DNA of 21,697 bases from Reclinomonas americana ATCC 50394 (Eukaryota; Jakobida; Jakobea; Jakobida): the NCBI GenBank assembly GCA_048213135.1, contig PS015389.1, forward strand, positions 125,572 through 147,268, read 5' to 3'. Made by a program: the position numbers and the translations under genes. How positions within the stretch are numbered: the first letter of the stretch is position 1; each line of letters begins with the position of its first letter. Below the pieces are notes generated by a model. It was not told where the DNA came from and searched no databases. It saw nothing but the letters and a program-made list of their open reading frames with translations. This document shows positions 1-9,186 of this stretch, one piece after another.

Positions 1-154
1 TGCTTCCCCTCACCTTCCCCTCCCTTCCCCCTACTCCTCCCCTCCTTTCCCCTCATTCCCCCTCGCTTCCCCTCCTTCCCCTCCTTCCCCTCTTTCCCCT
101 CCTTCCCCTCACCTTCCCCTCCCTTCCTCCTACTCCTCCCCTCCTCTGCCACAG
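1..154 (+). repeat. C/T-rich intron tail with degenerate CCTTCCCCT repeats
   Basis: Almost pure pyrimidine sequence made of variations on CCTTCCCCTC. It ends in a splice acceptor (CCACAG, last base 154) directly before an open, protein-like exon. I read it as the 3' end of an intron of the ADP-ribosylglycohydrolase-type gene whose 5' exons lie outside the window. Confidence 0.7.
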
Positions 155-1757
155 CGCCACGAATCAATTCCCGGCCTCGAAACCCTCCGCCATCTCGTGT
201 TGAAGAGCGCCCTGCTGACGCACACCGACGTGCTGGGCATCACGCCGGCCTACGCCGTCGCGTACTTGCTCTTCCGTCTGTTCAAGGACGCCGAGGTGTG
301 GTGGCGTGTGCCGCAGGCAAAGAGAGTGGATATGCCGACTAACCTGCGCTTCATCGCCCTCACAGTACCCGTTCTACAAGGCCAGGTACGATCACGCGCT
401 GCTGCAGGAGCTCGCCGACGAGCTGGACTCGTTTGAGAGGGACTTTTTCCAGTACGAGGCACCCGCTGCAGTGCAGTTTCGTACGCTCTCGTCCCTTTTT
501 TTGGTGTCACATCACGTCGCTCACTTCTCCCACCTCGCGCAGCAATGAGAACAACCGCAAGGACAACTACGGCCGGTACTCCAGCATGTTGCGCAAAGTG
601 GCCGATGAAGTCAAGCGAGCGCGAAACTCGTCACAGCGCGCCTCGCACCAAGTATTCGAGCAGGCCGCCGAGGTCATCAAGGAGGCGGCTGGTCGCCTCA
701 CCGACAGTCGCATCGACAGGTGTGCATTTCCTCCAACTCCCTTTCCCTTTCCCTATCCTTGTCGTCGTCGCTCACACTGTCGCGTGCAGTCCTTCGCACG
801 GCTTTGCGCCCGCCAGCGTCACCACGGCCATCTGCGCCTTCCTGATCATGCGCAGCTCCGAGTGGCCGATCATGAAGGTGCTGTGGAACTTGTTTGCGGT
901 CGGTGGTGACACGGACACTGTCGGAGCTATTGCCGGCAGTCTATGTGCCGCCTCCATGGCGTCGCGCGGACTTATGGGTGACGTCTTGTATCTGGTCGAC
1001 TCGTATCTGATCGATTGCCCAGTTGCTCAGTCAAGACAAAGTATGGCGTCGCGCAAGGTGTTCTTCACTCGCCGTTTCTGTCTGTGCCTCACTCTGGCGT
1101 TCGTGTAGCGCTTGCCGAGCATTTTTACAACTTCGCCCATCAACGTGACTATGTCATGGATGTGTTGGATGTGGAGCGGCGGGTGTCGCTGGCGCTCTGC
1201 TTGCAACCTGTGAACAAGAGAACAGCCGTGTACACACAACGCGAGCGTCGAGATGCTGCGGACAACCGACGTCGGCTGGAGGCTGGTGCGCTTGGCTGCT
1301 GTTTTCTGCCAAGGATTGCACCTGCTCAACTCTTGTGTGGCATGGCATGCAGAGTTCGGCTACGCTTTCCGGGACGCCATGCAACTGTATCACGACGTGC
1401 ACCAGGTGGCCGCAGATCTGGCGAACGCGTACACGCAGGTCATGTTGCGACTGGCGGATCGAGCGCGCGTCGAACCTGCCGCCGTGTTTACGCTGCTGAC
1501 AAGTACGTTTCCTTGCGAGTGCCCTCACATGTGCGCTAGTCGCAGCTCATCGTGGTGTGTGGCGCAGTGCAATCGCGCCAGGAAATGTTCAAGCGTGAGT
1601 GGAATCGCATGTTCAAGTGACGACTGTTGGCAGGAACAAAAAGGAGACAGGTCACGCTTTTCAGATTGGTTTCATGACGTTGGCCGAACTACACAATGTA
1701 CCGCGCACTCGCTTAGTATCCACCCTGATCACCAAACAGCTGCGCAAGAAGAAATGA
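155..1757 (+). CDS. ADP-ribosylglycohydrolase-family protein (5' partial, 8 exons visible)
   Basis: Exons joined with consistent phases: 155-295, 366-451, 543-719, 790-977, 1109-1182, 1226-1502, 1568-1616, 1634-1757 (TGA at 1755). The key evidence is in exon 4: GGDTDTVGAIAGSL, preceded by an Ala-rich helix (PASVTTAICAFLI). This is the metal-binding signature of ADP-ribosylglycohydrolases (ARH/DraG fold), enzymes that remove ADP-ribose from proteins or nucleic acids using two metal ions. The aspartates of GGDTDT are intact. Exon 1 (LLTHTDVLGITPAYAVAYLLF) fits the preceding family segment with its conserved THTD-like stretch. The protein continues about 170 residues beyond the core into a helical, basic tail ending QLRKKK that I do not recognise. 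The N-terminus is upstream of the window. The intron between the last two exons would be only 17 bp (1617-1633); donors at 1611 or 1599 keep the frame and give 23 or 35 bp. The family call is firm; the exact substrate is unknown. Confidence 0.78.
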
Positions 1758-4700
1758 GAAAATTGCGGGGAAAAGGCGAGACAATGGTGGTGATGACCCG
1801 CACCAGCTTGATGGTGTTGTTGTTCGGGTTGACGGGGCCGATCATGTCGGGGTGCTCCGTCAGCAAGTGCCTGAACAGGACGCGGGCCGTCAGCCACAGA
1901 CCAGTCTGGCTCGGGTGGAATCTGCAAAGCAGAGAAAAGTGAGTGATTCGATCAAGAGAGCACATCACACAGCACAGATAAAACAACTCACCCATCAATC
2001 GGCTCGATGAGGTCCGACACCTTGCCGCCGGTCGCCGTCCACTCCTGAATCGCCTCCTCGATGAGGTCACCGAACGAGTACACGGCCATGTTGAAGTTCT
2101 TGTACGTGTGCTGGCTGATGATCTTGCTGTAGACGGCGTTGAGCGAGTTGGCCACGTCGGTGGTCATGTCGCGAATGGTGGAATTGGTGTTCAGCCAGCC
2201 GCGGCACGGCGAGATCTCCAGGCAGTTGAGGTAGTCGTACACCTGATAAAATGGGAAAGGATGAGGGGAAGAGAGGGGGATGAGGAAGGGGAAAGAGGGA
2301 AGAAAGGAAAAGGGAAGGAGAGTGAGCGGAACAGGAGCAGAGCGAGTGGGAAGGGAGTAGCGCGAGAGGCAAAGAGCTGCGAGAGGCAAAGAGCAGAACG
2401 AGAGACAAGGAGAAGAGCGAGAGACAAGGAGCAGCGAGAGACAAGGAGCAGCGAGAGCCAAGGAGCAGCGAGAGACAAGGAGCAGAACGAGAGACAAGGA
2501 GCAGAACGAGAGACAAGGAGCAGAACGAGAGACAAGGAGCAGAACGAGAGACAAGGAGCAGAGCGAGAGACAAGGAGCAGAGCGAGAGACAAGGAGCAGA
2601 GCGAGAGACAAGGAGCAGCGAGAGACAAGGAGCAGTGAGAGACAAGGAGCAGCGAGAGTCAAGGAGCAGCGAGAGACAAGGAGCAGCGAGAGTCAAGGAG
2701 CAGAGCGAGAGACGAGGAGCGGAGCGAGAGACAAGAAGCGGAGCGAGAGACATGGAGCAGAGCGAGAGACATGGAGCAGAGCGAGAGACATGGAGCAGAG
2801 CGAGAGACGTGGAGCCAAGTAACCATCTCTCCTTCTGTCTCACACAAACCTCAGCGTAGGTGGCGCCAATCGGGTGAGTCAGGTTGTGCATCGTGTTGAA
2901 GAGGATGCGGCCGTCGACCAGACCAATGAACACGACCGACGAGCCGGCCGGCAGCTTGGTGTCGAGGAAAGCGAGGGTCTTGAGCACCGAGGCCTCGAAC
3001 TCGGCCGGAGTGGTCATGTGGTTGAAGGTGTCGGGGTGGCCATTGCACACGTCGTTGCCGATGAGGGCGTGGAAGAGGAGCGCGGGGCGGTCGTTGGCCT
3101 GGTCGCGGGCCAGCGAATTCGCAATGCCGCCTGCCATGTCGCCGGCACGAGCGCCATTCACTCCCAGGTTCTGTTTGGTAACGGAGTGAGAAACCTGCGC
3201 CGCTTCGTGCTCACTGGCACTGGTCGGACGCACCTGGAAATCGCGGTGAATGCACAGGTTGCGGTCGAGCATCTGCGTGTAGATCGACTCCATCGGTCCG
3301 GGGGTGAGGCCGTACGAGAAGTTGGTGAAGCCAGTGTAGGCCGACAGCTCCGGCCAGTCTGTACATCCGCAGCGTAAGCAAGAAAAACAGCCAAGAGATA
3401 CCGTGGAGTGACTGACTCACCAAGCTCGTCCGACAGCGCAAACATGGCGTGCTCAAAGATCTGGGCGCTCCATTCCGTGGGAGTCATCCACTGCGGAGGG
3501 ATGTGGAAGTGCGCGGCGGCCGAGTCGCCGAGCACAATGACGCCGCGGCTTTGGGTAGCTGCGGGAGAAAAAGGGAAGGGACGGATGAGGGAGGCGAAGG
3601 GAACGAAGGTGGAAGGGGAAGGAAGTATGAAGGGGAAGGGAGCATGAAGGGGACGGGAAGTGAAAGGAGAGAAGTGAGAGATGAGTGCAAGGGAAGAGAG
3701 AAACATTGGAGAGTGAGCAGAACGCAGTAAACTGACGCAAGGAATGGACTAAGAGGAGAATGACTGAGAGGACGAGTTAGGGAGAACGGGAGCAGGAGGG
3801 GAGAGGTGAAAAGATGATTGGTAGAGAGAGCCTGAGACGAAAAGGACTGATACCCGGTGAGATGGAGGTAACATGAGAGAACAAGGATCAAAGAAGAGTG
3901 AGGTGACTTCACAAGGACAAAGTGAGACACAAACAGAGAGACAGAAAGAGGAAAGGGGAGCGAGAGGGATGTGTCAAGAGTGGCGAAGGGAATACCTGGA
4001 GTGCACAGGCGGAGAGAGAGACTGAGATGCAAAGGAGTGATACTGGTGAGATTGAGACATGAGAGTAGATGGAAGAAGAGTGAAGGTGACTTCAGACGGA
4101 CAAAGTGAGACGCAAACAGAGAGACAGAAAGAGGAAAGGGGAGCGAGAGGGATGTGTCAAGAGTGGCGAAGGGAATACCTGGAGTGCACAGGCAGAGAGA
4201 GAGACTGAGATGCAATGACTGACACGCGGGAGAGATTGAGATAAGAAGAGTGAAGGAGAGGCGAGGCGCAAACAGTAAACAAGAGAGGGGGGAGGTAGGA
4301 AACGAGGACGCCGGGGGTGTACAGAGAAGAAGCAGAGAACTGACGATAGAAAAACTGCGAGTGACAATAAAACGAGTCAGCACGGCGGTGAGAAAGCGAA
4401 TGTGGACAAACTGAGAGCAAAACAGAGAGCGCAATCGAGAGAGACAGGACGTCAGGCGCTGAGAATAGGTGACGATAAGGGAAGAACTGGAGCGCAGAGG
4501 AGGTGAGAGAGAGCGAGAGAGAGAGAGAGAACAACACATCAACGATCTTCCCAGAACAAGAACTTACATGGCCCGCACAGGGTGTCCTCGTACGCGCGGC
4601 CCTGTGGGTCGACACCCGAGATGCCGTTGCAGTTGTGATCGACACGCGGGTTCGACGACGGCGTCTTGCGGCCGGGGTAAATGTCCTTGTCGAAGTCCTG

Positions 4701-5206
4701 GCAATCGCGGCCACTGCGCGAGAGACAAGTCAGCCATGGCAACTCCGCCAACGAACAGGGAACCTCAACTCACCGCCACATGTAACCACGGAAGGTGTCG
4801 TCGTTGCCGGAGAAGAAATCATTGTCGAAATCGACGAGCGGCAAGTGCGTGTTGAAGACCTTGTTGATCTGCTCCTTGAACCACTGCCACGGAGTCAGGT
4901 CGGCCTTGGCCGCCTCCTCGTCCATTTGCTGCATCAGGCGAGTGGCGTGGGGCATTGCCGGAGGAGCAATGGAAGCAGTCGTCGTCTGGCGACGAGAGAC
5001 CGCCGCAGCCGCAGCCGCCTGGGCCTTCTCCTTGGCACCGTCGTGCAGCACGCAGACGGCGTCCTTGCAGAGGGTGGTCAGCACGCAGGCCTTTTCCGGG
5101 GTCTCGGCGCGCTCCAGAGCGGCGACGAGGGTCGGACTGTGGGGGAAGGGAGATGAGGAGAAGGTGAGGGGAGGAGAGGGAGGGAAAGGGAGAAAGGAGG
5201 GACAGG

Positions 5207-5254
<48 letters not shown>

Positions 5255-6880
5255 GACAAGCGACAAGAGAGGAGAAGAGAGACAGGAGAGAGGAGACGAG
5301 CGACAAGAGAGAGGAGACGAGCGACAAGAGAGAGGAGACGAGCGACAAGAGAGAAGATGAGCGATAGAGAGGAGACGAGCGACAAGAGATGAGACGAGCG
5401 ACAAGAGAGGAGACGAGCGACAAGAGAGGAGACGAGCGACAAGAGAGGAGACGAGCGACAAGAGAGGAGACGAGCGACAAGAGAGGAGACGAGCGACAAG
5501 AGAGGAGACGAGCGACAAGAGAGGAAGGCAGCGACAAGAGAGGAGATGAGCGATAGAGAGGAGACGAGCGACAAGAGACGAGCGACAAGAGAGGAGACGA
5601 GCGACAGGAGAGGAGACCTGCGACAGGAGAGGAGACTGACGAGAGAGAGTAGACGCAGAGCAAACGGAAGAGCATCGGAATAACCATCCTCTCTATTTCC
5701 TCTTATCCTTGTGGACTCACCCGTACGTGTCGACTGCATACTTGCACGGCTCCTGCAGCGTCGGCGGGAACAGCGAGCAGATCTCATTGACCACCTGCTC
5801 AATGCTCTGTTGCTTCACAGCCGCGTATTGCTCAAGAAGGTTGACCACTGCACAATGAGAGAAAAGAGAGAGTCTGTGAGGAAGGGAGGGAGGGAGAGAA
5901 GGAAGGAGAGCCAGGGAGAGAGAGGATGCGTATGCAAAGTGTGTGCAAGTGTGTGCAAAGTGTGTGCGAGTGTGTGAAAGTGTGTGGAAGTGTGTGAAAA
6001 TGTGTGCAGAATGCGTGTAAGTGTGTGGAAGTGTGTGCAAAGTGTGTGCAAGTGTGTGCAAGTGTGCGCAAGTGTGTGGAAGTGTGTGGAAGTGTGTGAA
6101 AGTGTGTGAAAGTGTGTGAAAGTGTGTGCATAGTGTGTGGAAGTGTGTGGAAGTGTGTGCAAGTGTGTACAAGTGTGTATAAGTGTGTGCAAGTGTGTGC
6201 AAGTGTGTGTAAGTGTGTGAATGTGTGCAAGTGTGTGAATGTGTGTGAAAGTGTGTGCCAAGTGTGTGAAAGTGTGCGTAAGTGTGCAAGTGTGTGCAAG
6301 TGTGCGCAAGTGTGTGCAAGTGTGCGCAAGTGTGTGCAAGTGCGTGAAAGTGTGTGCAAGTGTGTGCAAAAGAGCGTGTGAGAGCAAGTGACGATTGCGC
6401 GCTTAGAGTCGTCAATAGGCGACGGATAAATCGCGCATTCTCTCTCTCTCTCACATAGACACACACACACACTCTCTCTCTCTTTCTATCATGACTCGCA
6501 CATGCATACATGAAACGACCCCCATCATGACACGCACATTCAGACAATATGCAAAGATCCCCTCACTCCTCACTCTCTCTCTCTTCTCTCTCTCTCTCTC
6601 ATGTCACGCAACAAATGACACACGTGGCGCAGTTGGTGCCTCCATGCGCATCACGCAGCGGCTGCTTGTCGTCCACGGCCGATCGCCACGCATGTCCAGG
6701 CACAACCACGCGCGACAGAAGCGACGCGGCCATGTCGACCAGCGCAGGGTCGACTGTGGATGAGGAGGAAGTAGAGGTGGAGGCGACTCCGCGGAGGCCG
6801 GGGCGCGCGGCGTGTGCCGAGATGGCCATCACCGATGCCACCGCGAGGAGCAGCGCGAGGAGGAGAGTGGTGTGGCGCAT
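1729..6880 (-). CDS. AOAH: Acyloxyacyl hydrolase (saposin domain + GDSL-type lipase), complete
   Basis: Nine exons in minus-strand order: 6880-6613, 5847-5721, 5136-4774, 4713-4568, 3558-3421, 3358-3234, 3170-2850, 2242-1992, 1921-1729. All phases close, giving 643 residues. AOAH removes secondary acyl chains from bacterial lipopolysaccharide lipid A and inactivates it. Residues 1 to about 24 are a signal peptide. Residues 83-155 are a saposin B domain with six cysteines (C84, C87, C113, C124, C149, C155). The hydrolase domain follows: calcium-site-like segments rich in Asp (DFDNDFFSGNDD, DCQDFDKD), the nucleophile in LGDSAAAHFH (Ser314), block IGNDVC (428-431) with the Asn of the oxyanion hole, and the His block EPIDGFHPS (Asp579, His582). 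Order, motifs and spacing match animal AOAH, which is about 575 residues; this one has a longer linker and tail. The start is the first ATG before the signal peptide. Its coding end overlaps the plus-strand neighbour by 29 bp. Introns 1, 2, 4 and 7 carry repeat arrays. It is probably secreted or lysosomal. Confidence 0.94.
2367..2815. repeat. 17/19-bp minisatellite in AOAH intron 7
   Basis: About 25 copies of a purine-rich unit, GAGACAAGGAGCAGAGCGA (19 bp) or a 17-bp form lacking two bases. It drifts toward GAGACATGGAGCAGAGCGA at the right end. It lies within AOAH intron 7 (2243-2849) and is pyrimidine-rich on the gene's sense strand. It opens long artefactual reading frames on both strands. 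Confidence 0.93.
3559..4567 (-). repeat. AOAH intron 4 with a 183-bp tandem duplication
   Basis: This 1009-bp intron is purine-rich on the plus strand. The segment ending at about 4010 recurs ending at about 4193, a period of 183 bp. For over 85 bp the two copies are nearly identical, including GGATGTGTCAAGAGTGGCGA and CCTGGAGTGCACAGGC. A third, degraded copy starts near 4200. A short GA microsatellite lies at 4505-4530. I see no coding exon here. Confidence 0.85.
5245..5640. repeat. 19-bp minisatellite in AOAH intron 2
   Basis: Around 18-20 copies of GCGACAAGAGAGGAGACGA and variants (GCGATAGAG, GCGACAGGAG) follow a GA microsatellite at about 5214-5250. It lies inside AOAH intron 2 (5137-5720). 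The unit length equals that of the intron 7 array although the sequence differs. Confidence 0.92.
5930..6370. repeat. AAGTGTGTGC-type minisatellite in AOAH intron 1
   Basis: About 45 imperfect copies of a roughly 10-bp unit (AAGTGTGTGC, AAGTGTGTGG, AAGTGTGTGA) fill most of AOAH intron 1 (5848-6612, 765 bp). CT and CA microsatellites at 6438-6484 and 6573-6601 complete it. The frames opened by this array (Thr/His/Leu-rich on minus, Val/Cys/Ser-rich on plus) are repeat artefacts. Confidence 0.92.
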
Positions 6881-6987
6881 GGTGGAGTGGTGAGAGGGTG
6901 AAGAAGGAGGTGCACACACAGACACGCACGAAGGAGTGAGTGAGAACGTGGTCTACAGTTTGCGCGGTTTTTTCCGATTTACAGAAA
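6821..6987 (-). repeat. Direct duplication, copy 1 (AOAH start region)
   Basis: This stretch, covering the AOAH signal-peptide codons and about 107 bp upstream, is repeated at 7287-7420. Both copies contain GATGGCCATCACCGATGCCA, GAGAGTGGTGTGGCGCATG and ACAGACACGCACGAAGGAG. The copies are in the same orientation, 466 bp apart at the left edge. Confidence 0.88.
6951..6987 (-). promoter_or_regulatory. Conserved block upstream of the AOAH start (promoter or 5' UTR element)
   Basis: A 37-bp block 71-107 bp upstream of the AOAH ATG contains CTACAGTTTGCGCGG, a T run and CCGATTTACAGAAA. It recurs almost perfectly at 7385-7420, at a similar distance (55-90 bp) from the decayed duplicate ATG at 7330. 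Being the best-preserved part of the duplication, it may hold the core promoter or transcription start. No TATA box is evident. Confidence 0.45.
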
Positions 6988-7286
6988 CGGTACATAAAAC
7001 ACTTCATTCACCACATTCCAATAATGCGATAAACGTCCACAAATCCCTTGCCGACGATGACCATTGACACACCAACAATATACAAACACATACTTCTCCA
7101 ACAGTCATCGTCCCTTTCAGAAGGCAAAGCCAATCAAACGCGTGTTGGCCTCGAAAGGATTTCGAGGCGCAAATTGTGTCAGCGGCCTACGTAGACGCTG
7201 AACTTGATCACTTGCACAAGGAAGGCATGCACCGACAAATGAAATGCAAGAATTTGTTCATTCCAAAGAGTGGCGTTGTCCTTCGG
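6988..7286. other. Spacer between duplicates, with hairpin and coding-like relic
   Basis: No complete gene is visible. A perfect 9-bp inverted repeat with a 3-bp loop lies at 7148-7168 (GCCTCGAAA / TTTCGAGGC). From 7155 a plus-strand frame is open to 7331 and reads like real protein (for example EAQIVSAAYVDAELDHLHKE) until it enters the AOAH duplicate. It resembles no family I recognise. I take it as a possible exon relic cut by the duplication. Confidence 0.35.
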
Positions 7287-7420
7287 GATGGCCATCACCG
7301 ATGCCACCGAGGAGAGTGGTGTGGCGCATGAGAGGTGGGGAAGTTGAAGAGGGGCACGCACAGACACGCACGAAGGAGAGAGAGGTCTACAGTTTGCGCG
7401 GTTTTTCCGATTTACAGAAA
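7287..7420 (-). pseudogene. Decayed duplicate of AOAH promoter and first codons
   Basis: Copy 2 of the duplication at 6821-6987. The ATG (7330-7328) and next six codons of AOAH are retained. A 17-bp deletion then removes part of the signal-peptide leucine run and shifts the frame, and after 7287 the similarity ends. No saposin or lipase sequence follows. It is a 5' fragment, not a second gene, though a conserved upstream block could still start transcription. Confidence 0.75.
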
Positions 7421-7544
7421 AGGGCGCTACGAGTGCGGTGGTCGTGGTGGTTTTTTGCAGTCGACGATGAACGCGTTATTTTTATGTAGTGGTTGATGTT
7501 GTTGCGGTGGTGACGATGTCGCTGATCCACACAACCCAAAAGCG

Positions 7545-7744
7545 ATGAATGACGAGATGGCAAACTCCCCATGGCCAGAGTGGAAAACGGTGATTGCTCA
7601 ATTGCAACAACGGAGGAAGTTGGCCAGCGATGCTTTTAGGGGGAAAATAAGCGGCTTCTCATCAACAGTTTGCGAAGATATCTTCCTGCGGCTGTGTAAC
7701 GCCTTTGGGAGGTCCCTACGGCTCAGAAGCTACAACAACAACAA
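7545..7744 (+). CDS. Unidentified ORF, N-terminal part, runs into assembly gap
   Basis: An open frame begins at ATG 7545 (MNDEMANSPWPEWKTVIAQ) and continues 66 codons without a stop up to the N run at 7745. The composition is mixed and protein-like, with a central basic helix-like stretch (QLQQRRKLASDAFRGK) and FSSTVCEDIFLRLCNAFG. No domain is recognisable in the visible part. Its continuation cannot be followed because about 915 bp are missing. It may belong with the plus-strand tail at 8821-9006, but that is a guess based only on strand. Confidence 0.4.
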
Positions 7745-8659
7745 NNNNNNNNNNNNNNNNNNNNNNNNNNNNNNNNNNNNNNNNNNNNNNNNNNNNNNNN
7801 NNNNNNNNNNNNNNNNNNNNNNNNNNNNNNNNNNNNNNNNNNNNNNNNNNNNNNNNNNNNNNNNNNNNNNNNNNNNNNNNNNNNNNNNNNNNNNNNNNNN
7901 NNNNNNNNNNNNNNNNNNNNNNNNNNNNNNNNNNNNNNNNNNNNNNNNNNNNNNNNNNNNNNNNNNNNNNNNNNNNNNNNNNNNNNNNNNNNNNNNNNNN
8001 NNNNNNNNNNNNNNNNNNNNNNNNNNNNNNNNNNNNNNNNNNNNNNNNNNNNNNNNNNNNNNNNNNNNNNNNNNNNNNNNNNNNNNNNNNNNNNNNNNNN
8101 NNNNNNNNNNNNNNNNNNNNNNNNNNNNNNNNNNNNNNNNNNNNNNNNNNNNNNNNNNNNNNNNNNNNNNNNNNNNNNNNNNNNNNNNNNNNNNNNNNNN
8201 NNNNNNNNNNNNNNNNNNNNNNNNNNNNNNNNNNNNNNNNNNNNNNNNNNNNNNNNNNNNNNNNNNNNNNNNNNNNNNNNNNNNNNNNNNNNNNNNNNNN
8301 NNNNNNNNNNNNNNNNNNNNNNNNNNNNNNNNNNNNNNNNNNNNNNNNNNNNNNNNNNNNNNNNNNNNNNNNNNNNNNNNNNNNNNNNNNNNNNNNNNNN
8401 NNNNNNNNNNNNNNNNNNNNNNNNNNNNNNNNNNNNNNNNNNNNNNNNNNNNNNNNNNNNNNNNNNNNNNNNNNNNNNNNNNNNNNNNNNNNNNNNNNNN
8501 NNNNNNNNNNNNNNNNNNNNNNNNNNNNNNNNNNNNNNNNNNNNNNNNNNNNNNNNNNNNNNNNNNNNNNNNNNNNNNNNNNNNNNNNNNNNNNNNNNNN
8601 NNNNNNNNNNNNNNNNNNNNNNNNNNNNNNNNNNNNNNNNNNNNNNNNNNNNNNNNNNN
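7745..8659. other. Assembly gap (915 N)
   Basis: A run of N of non-round length, so probably sized from read pairs. It is preceded by a CAA repeat (ACAACAACAA), which suggests a repeat the assembler could not cross. Reading frames drawn across it are meaningless. Confidence 1.
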
Positions 8660-8666
8660 ACCGGGA

Positions 8667-8933
8667 CTACTCGACGTCGGGGTCGGCAGGCTCGGCCAAG
8701 ATGCTCTCAATTTTGTTCATCAGCCTCTCAGTGATCCATCGGAAAACGGATTCGACCATAAGACGCATCACTTTATTGGCAATATCTTTCCACAGAGTCA
8801 TGTGTGGAACGTCGAGCTGAGTTCGCTTTGTCGTCAGTACACGGTCAGCCCCCCTAATTATCAACACAGCAACAGGCGCAACTTTTTGGTTGTGGGTCAA
8901 CACGCGTACAAGTTCACACTGTCAAAAGGCGAA
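8667..8933 (-). CDS. Unidentified C-terminal exon candidate (minus)
   Basis: A minus-strand frame is open from a possible splice acceptor (TTTTGACAG, just after 8921) to a TAG at 8667-8669. It gives about 80 residues of protein-like sequence (CELVRVLTHNQKVAPVAVLI, then MTLWKDIANKVMRLMVESVF, ending PADPDVE). No family is recognised. It lies antisense to the plus-strand candidate at 8821-9006, so at most one is likely to be the real gene in the overlap. Confidence 0.3.
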
Positions 8934-9006
8934 GTACGACAAGCTCAAGAACCTGATCACAACGGCCCGTGACAAAATCACAGTGATCGACGTCGATCTC
9001 GTATGA
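8821..9006 (+). CDS. Unidentified C-terminal exon candidate (plus)
   Basis: A plus-strand frame is open from just after a TGA at 8818-8820 to a TGA at 9004-9006. Its last 24 residues (KYDKLKNLITTARDKITVID plus VDLV) look like a genuine protein C-terminus with alternating charged and hydrophobic residues. No start is visible, so it would be a 3' exon of a gene extending into the gap. No domain is recognised. It overlaps the minus-strand candidate. Confidence 0.3.
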   Translation, partial: VRFVVSTRSAPLIINTATGATFWLWVNTRTSSHCQKAKYDKLKNLITTARDKITVIDVDLV

Positions 9007-9186
9007 AGCAACGATGTACAGCAAAAGAAGGGTACAAGGGAAAGAGAGGCAAGAGAGGAGCAAAGATCGAAAGTCGGATCAGCAGCTGAAGACGGTGCGC
9101 AGCGTGGAAGGACATTTGTAGCCGTGACGGAGAAGGACACGCTTGACAGTAGATCGTACACGTAGCGCAGTCGTGAGTGAGCAATC

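Noticed and set aside
2367-2815. CRISPR-like regular repeats
   Set aside because: Units are contiguous with no unique spacers, and the context is a eukaryotic intron; it is a minisatellite.
2067-3293. A 408-codon minus-strand open frame through AOAH exon 7 and the neighbouring intron
   Set aside because: The first part is AOAH exon 7; the remainder is the 17/19-bp minisatellite read as Leu/Ser/Cys-rich nonsense. A splice pair (2850/2242) joins homologous AOAH blocks across it.
4770-5802. Ser/Leu/Arg-rich frames of more than 300 codons on the minus strand
   Set aside because: They result from the 19-bp array in AOAH intron 2 running open in all frames; only 4774-5136 is AOAH exon 3.
5717-6547. 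His/Thr/Leu-rich protein of 276 codons (minus) and a Val/Cys/Ser-rich plus frame
   Set aside because: Translation of the AAGTGTGTGC array in AOAH intron 1; period and phase explain the residues.
7545-8972. A single plus-strand ORF of 475 codons across the first gap
   Set aside because: 305 of its codons are N. Frame continuity over unknown sequence has no meaning; only 7545-7744 was kept as a candidate.
8821-9006. N-terminal exon of the nuclease-kinase gene
   Set aside because: The frame ends in TGA at 9004-9006 with no donor that would join it in phase to 9187, and 9187 has its own ATG.
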